From Allohahella sp002354735 (GTDB lineage Bacteria; Pseudomonadota; Gammaproteobacteria; Pseudomonadales; Oleiphilaceae): a DNA stretch of 64,000 nucleotides. How positions within the stretch are numbered: the first letter of the stretch is position 1; every line of letters starts with the position of its first letter. A program made the position numbers and the translations under genes. Under the pieces are notes generated by a model. It ran no database searches. It was given only the letters and a program-made list of their open reading frames with translations, and was not told where the DNA came from. This document shows positions 62,222 to 64,000 of the stretch, piece by piece. The stretch lies in the NCBI RefSeq assembly GCF_047946665.1, contig NZ_CP172312.1:868001-932000 (forward strand). The letters run 5' to 3'.

Positions 62222-62353
62222 GTTAAGCGTCGATTATCCGCATCTAGTCACTTCCCCAATTGTCCAGAAAGCATACAGATCGTCTGGCAATGTCTCCGTT
62301 CCTACCCTTGTCTATCTTCTAAAGCTGTCGTGAAATCAGTGGGCTATTATTTC

Positions 62354-62369
62354 TGGCCTGGAAAATGCT
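62354..62369 (+). promoter_or_regulatory. Sigma-54-type promoter of PEP-CTERM gene 3
   Basis: TGGCCTGGAAAATGCT has GG and GC at the same spacing as the promoter of gene 1, and shares TGGC, a Gly-position G and TGCT with it. A start near 62380 would leave about 72 bases before the ATG at 62452, like the first gene. Confidence 0.6.
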
Positions 62370-62451
62370 TATGACGGTCAGCGACGATCCTTCTCATACC
62401 CAACGTCCCCACGTACTCATTCAACACTTGGCTTACACAGGCTGTAAATAA

Positions 62452-63168
62452 ATGAAGGCTGTAATCTCAAAACGTTTTGCACTGTCGGCTCTGGCGATGA
62501 CTTTGTCCATGTCCGTATCGGCTACTGTGATCAGTGGCTACGATGTCACCGATACCGCCAGTAAGGATTGTGGTGGCGCCAGTCATGGCCTGTATACCAA
62601 CTCCCTCAAACTGGGTTCCAAGAAGTGCGCAGCGAGATCATATAGCATCGGCAGTGGGTCAACATTTCTGCAGTCAGACGACGGTACAGCACGCCTGACG
62701 GGAACCGCTTTGAATCCTTATGGAATCAACGCTGCCTTCGATCTCTTGTTCACCGGCTTTACCGAAAGCTATCCAGTCGTCAAGAAGGGTGGCTCTTCGA
62801 ATACCGCTGACTGGAATTTCTATACCGGCATGTCGAGCGATAGCCGTATTACTGTGGATGGCATCGACTACTATGCGCAACTGGTTGCTGCCCCAGGCAA
62901 GTCTGGCAAAGCGCCCGTCTTTCAGTTTGGTACGGGTGCCAACGACAAGACCAATGCCTTTGGTGGCTCTGTATGGATGGATATCTATGCCGCCAATGGT
63001 AAGCCGCTGTATACCGGTAGCAAGCACTGGGACCTGAACTTCGATTTGAACTACAACGAAGACCTGGTGCCGGATATCAACGTTCCGACGCCAGCTACGC
63101 TCGGTCTGCTGGTGCTTGGCATAGCAGTGACCTGTCTTTCACGCAGGAAGAACAGCCAAGCTTCTTGA
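62452..63168 (+). CDS. PEP-CTERM-type exported protein 3 (more divergent)
   Basis: A 238-residue protein with a signal peptide (LSALAMTLSMSVSA) and the same body as its neighbours: QSDDGTARLTGTALNP, FDLLFTGFTESYPVVKKGG, DWNFYTGMSSDSRITVDG, FQFGTGANDKTNAFGGSVW. Like protein 1 it has a cysteine pair near residues 40 and 59. The C-terminus is NVPTPATLG, helix LLVLGIAVTCL and SRRKNSQAS: the motif is Pro-Thr-Pro, a Cys lies within the helix and the tail is longer. Its codon use looks closer to the bulk of the window than that of genes 1 and 2, which use a narrower set (GTT, ACT, GCT). Confidence 0.82.
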   Translation: MKAVISKRFALSALAMTLSMSVSATVISGYDVTDTASKDCGGASHGLYTNSLKLGSKKCAARSYSIGSGSTFLQSDDGTARLTGTALNPYGINAAFDLLFTGFTESYPVVKKGGSSNTADWNFYTGMSSDSRITVDGIDYYAQLVAAPGKSGKAPVFQFGTGANDKTNAFGGSVWMDIYAANGKPLYTGSKHWDLNFDLNYNEDLVPDINVPTPATLGLLVLGIAVTCLSRRKNSQAS

Positions 63169-63224
63169 TACAAAGCGCAGGAAACAGGACAAACTGATCT
63201 CGTACCTGTTTTCTGAAGGCAATA

Positions 63225-63256
63225 AAAAAGGCCCTTCCGCAAGGAAGGGCCTTTTT
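63225..63256. terminator. Bidirectional terminator between PEP-CTERM gene 3 and the metalloprotease gene
   Basis: A perfect 14-bp stem (AAAAAGGCCCTTCC and GGAAGGGCCTTTTT) closes a GCAA tetraloop. A-rich on the left and T-rich on the right, so it fits both convergent genes. Confidence 0.9.
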
Positions 63257-63279
63257 GCGTTCTGGTGTGTCAGGTGTCT

Positions 63280-64000
63280 TTAGACGCCTTCCAGACCGAA
63301 GCGCTGATTGTCGCCACCGTTAGCGCTGTACTGCTGAACCGCTGCGCGGTTGTCATCAGACTGGCCGCGAATGTCCAGGTTCTTGTAGCTGGCCTTGTTC
63401 GATACGCGGAAGTGGCTGCCATCGGCAGTGAGCTTCCACTGCTGGCTAGAGCTGCCGTTGCAGTTTTCCTGGATCGCACGAGCACGATCACCGTTGCCAT
63501 CGATAGACAGACACTTGCCTGAGTGACGTGCCTTCAGTGTGAAGTAGCCACCAGAAGTCGCTGAGGCTGTGAAGGCCTGGTTCGAACCACCGTGACATGA
63601 CCACTGGGCGATAGTGGCACCTGAGTAGCTCGCGTTACCGCTTACGTCGATACACTTGCCGCTGTTCTTAGCACGAAGACGGTAGGTCTTGCCGTCGGTG
63701 ATTGACGAAGTCGAGCCAGAGCTGGTGTTGTTAGTTGGTGTCGAAGGCGATGTGGTGGTTGTTGAGCCACTCTTGCTCGCGCGGTAGTTCGAAAGCTCGT
63801 TTCGAACGTTCTGAAGTGCTCGAGCTGCGTCAGCTTCATTCGACTTGCCGGCAGGCACGCCACATGGCTTGCCGTTGCATGACACGTTAGGGTTGGAGAA
63901 CTTGCCAATACGGCTTGTGCCGTAGAGGTGAGCATAGGACATGATAGTGGCGAAGGAGTACTCGACACCGTAGCCCAGCGCGTAGGAGTAGCGCGAGCCG
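63280..64000 (-). CDS. Secreted metalloprotease-like protein with C-terminal ricin-type lectin domain (5' part missing)
   Basis: The gene enters from the right edge; only the last 240 residues are seen. The first part (YALGYGVEYSFATIMSYAH, then RIGKFSNPNVSCNGKPCGVP and ADAARALQNVRNELSNYRA) matches the segment after the zinc site in M12B-like bacterial peptidases, where TIMSY holds the Met-turn and the FSNP motif follows. A Ser/Thr/Pro linker of about 25 residues leads to a ricin B-type beta-trefoil (KTYRLRAKNSGKCIDVSG, QWSCHGGSNQAF, NCNGSSSQQWKLT, NGGDNQRFGLEGV). The HExxH zinc motif should lie outside the window, so the protease call is an inference. Confidence 0.75.
   Translation of the reverse strand, partial: GSRYSYALGYGVEYSFATIMSYAHLYGTSRIGKFSNPNVSCNGKPCGVPAGKSNEADAARALQNVRNELSNYRASKSGSTTTTSPSTPTNNTSSGSTSSITDGKTYRLRAKNSGKCIDVSGNASYSGATIAQWSCHGGSNQAFTASATSGGYFTLKARHSGKCLSIDGNGDRARAIQENCNGSSSQQWKLTADGSHFRVSNKASYKNLDIRGQSDDNRAAVQQYSANGGDNQRFGLEGV

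Noticed and set aside
62434..62451. TTGGCTTACACAGGCTG as a sigma-54 promoter for PEP-CTERM gene 3
   Set aside because: The GG to GC spacing is one base short and the predicted start would fall at or after the ATG; the element at 62354 fits better.
60388..63168. The three similar genes as an array of mobile or phage repeats
   Set aside because: They are diverged paralogues with individual promoters and terminators; there are no flanking repeats or transposase remains.
1..64000. tRNA, rRNA, CRISPR array, integrase or attachment sites
   Set aside because: Looked for by eye on both strands; no cloverleaf-like cluster, regular repeat-spacer pattern or recombinase motif was noticed. A covariance-model search would be needed to exclude small RNAs.

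Overview
The window reads as a chromosomal segment of a gammaproteobacterium related to the Pseudomonadales or marine Oceanospirillales-type lineages. The main reason is gene order. The run psrA, mtiP, csiV, mfd, gap, nqrABCDEF, apbE, nqrM, sthA, then comEC, exbB, exbD, lpxK, trm112, kdsB, a low-molecular-weight phosphatase and murB follows the Pseudomonas aeruginosa PA3006-to-PA2977 neighbourhood as I remember it. A Na+-pumping NADH dehydrogenase, a PrpB/C/D methylcitrate cycle and an XrtA exosortase locus would fit a marine or sediment organism. No rRNA, tRNA, CRISPR array, insertion sequence or phage gene was recognised.

Layout. 1-347: start of a leftward gene, possibly pabB, cut by the window edge. 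785-3812: three related secreted proteins of the DUF6160/FilA-like type, with strong hairpin terminators between or after them, facing a fourth secreted protein on the other strand. 3921-4979: an orphan secreted beta-propeller-like protein. 5188-8518: DUF58 and TgpA-type transglutaminase pair. 8591-14812: holB, riboflavin synthase, an unknown membrane protein, a psrA-L,D-transpeptidase-mtiP unit with a PsrA-type operator, and csiV. 14809-20056: mfd and a long-type GAPDH, divergent. 20215-28869: Na+-NQR operon with its maturation factors (apbE, nqrM) and soluble transhydrogenase. 28866-32904: phosphodiesterase, DUF2062 protein and comEC. 33014-39663: a long envelope operon (exbB, exbD, msbA, lpxK, trm112, kdsB, phosphatase, murB). 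39632-41821: membrane diguanylate cyclase. 42023-46306: gntR-prpB-prpC-prpD, with an 18-bp perfect palindrome in front. 46366-60019: exopolysaccharide locus of the exosortase (XrtA) type. 60388-63168: three paralogous PEP-CTERM-type proteins. 63280-64000: C-terminal part of a secreted metalloprotease-like protein ending in a ricin-type lectin domain.

The most interesting region is 46366-64000. A leftward exosortase fused to an EpsI domain, followed by a nucleotide-sugar dehydrogenase, stands back to back with a rightward operon for a priming glycosyltransferase, export lipoprotein, chain-length protein, an ATPase with a broken P-loop, an outer-membrane protein, two deacetylases, a FemAB-type protein and a glycosyltransferase. 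Directly downstream are three similar proteins, each with a signal peptide and a C-terminal sorting signal. The signal has Ala or Thr where the usual Pro-Glu-Pro has Glu. Each of the three genes is preceded, at a similar distance, by a sigma-54-type -24/-12 element (two good, one with a weak -12). My reading is that sorting enzyme, polysaccharide machinery and substrates are encoded together, with the substrates under separate RpoN control.
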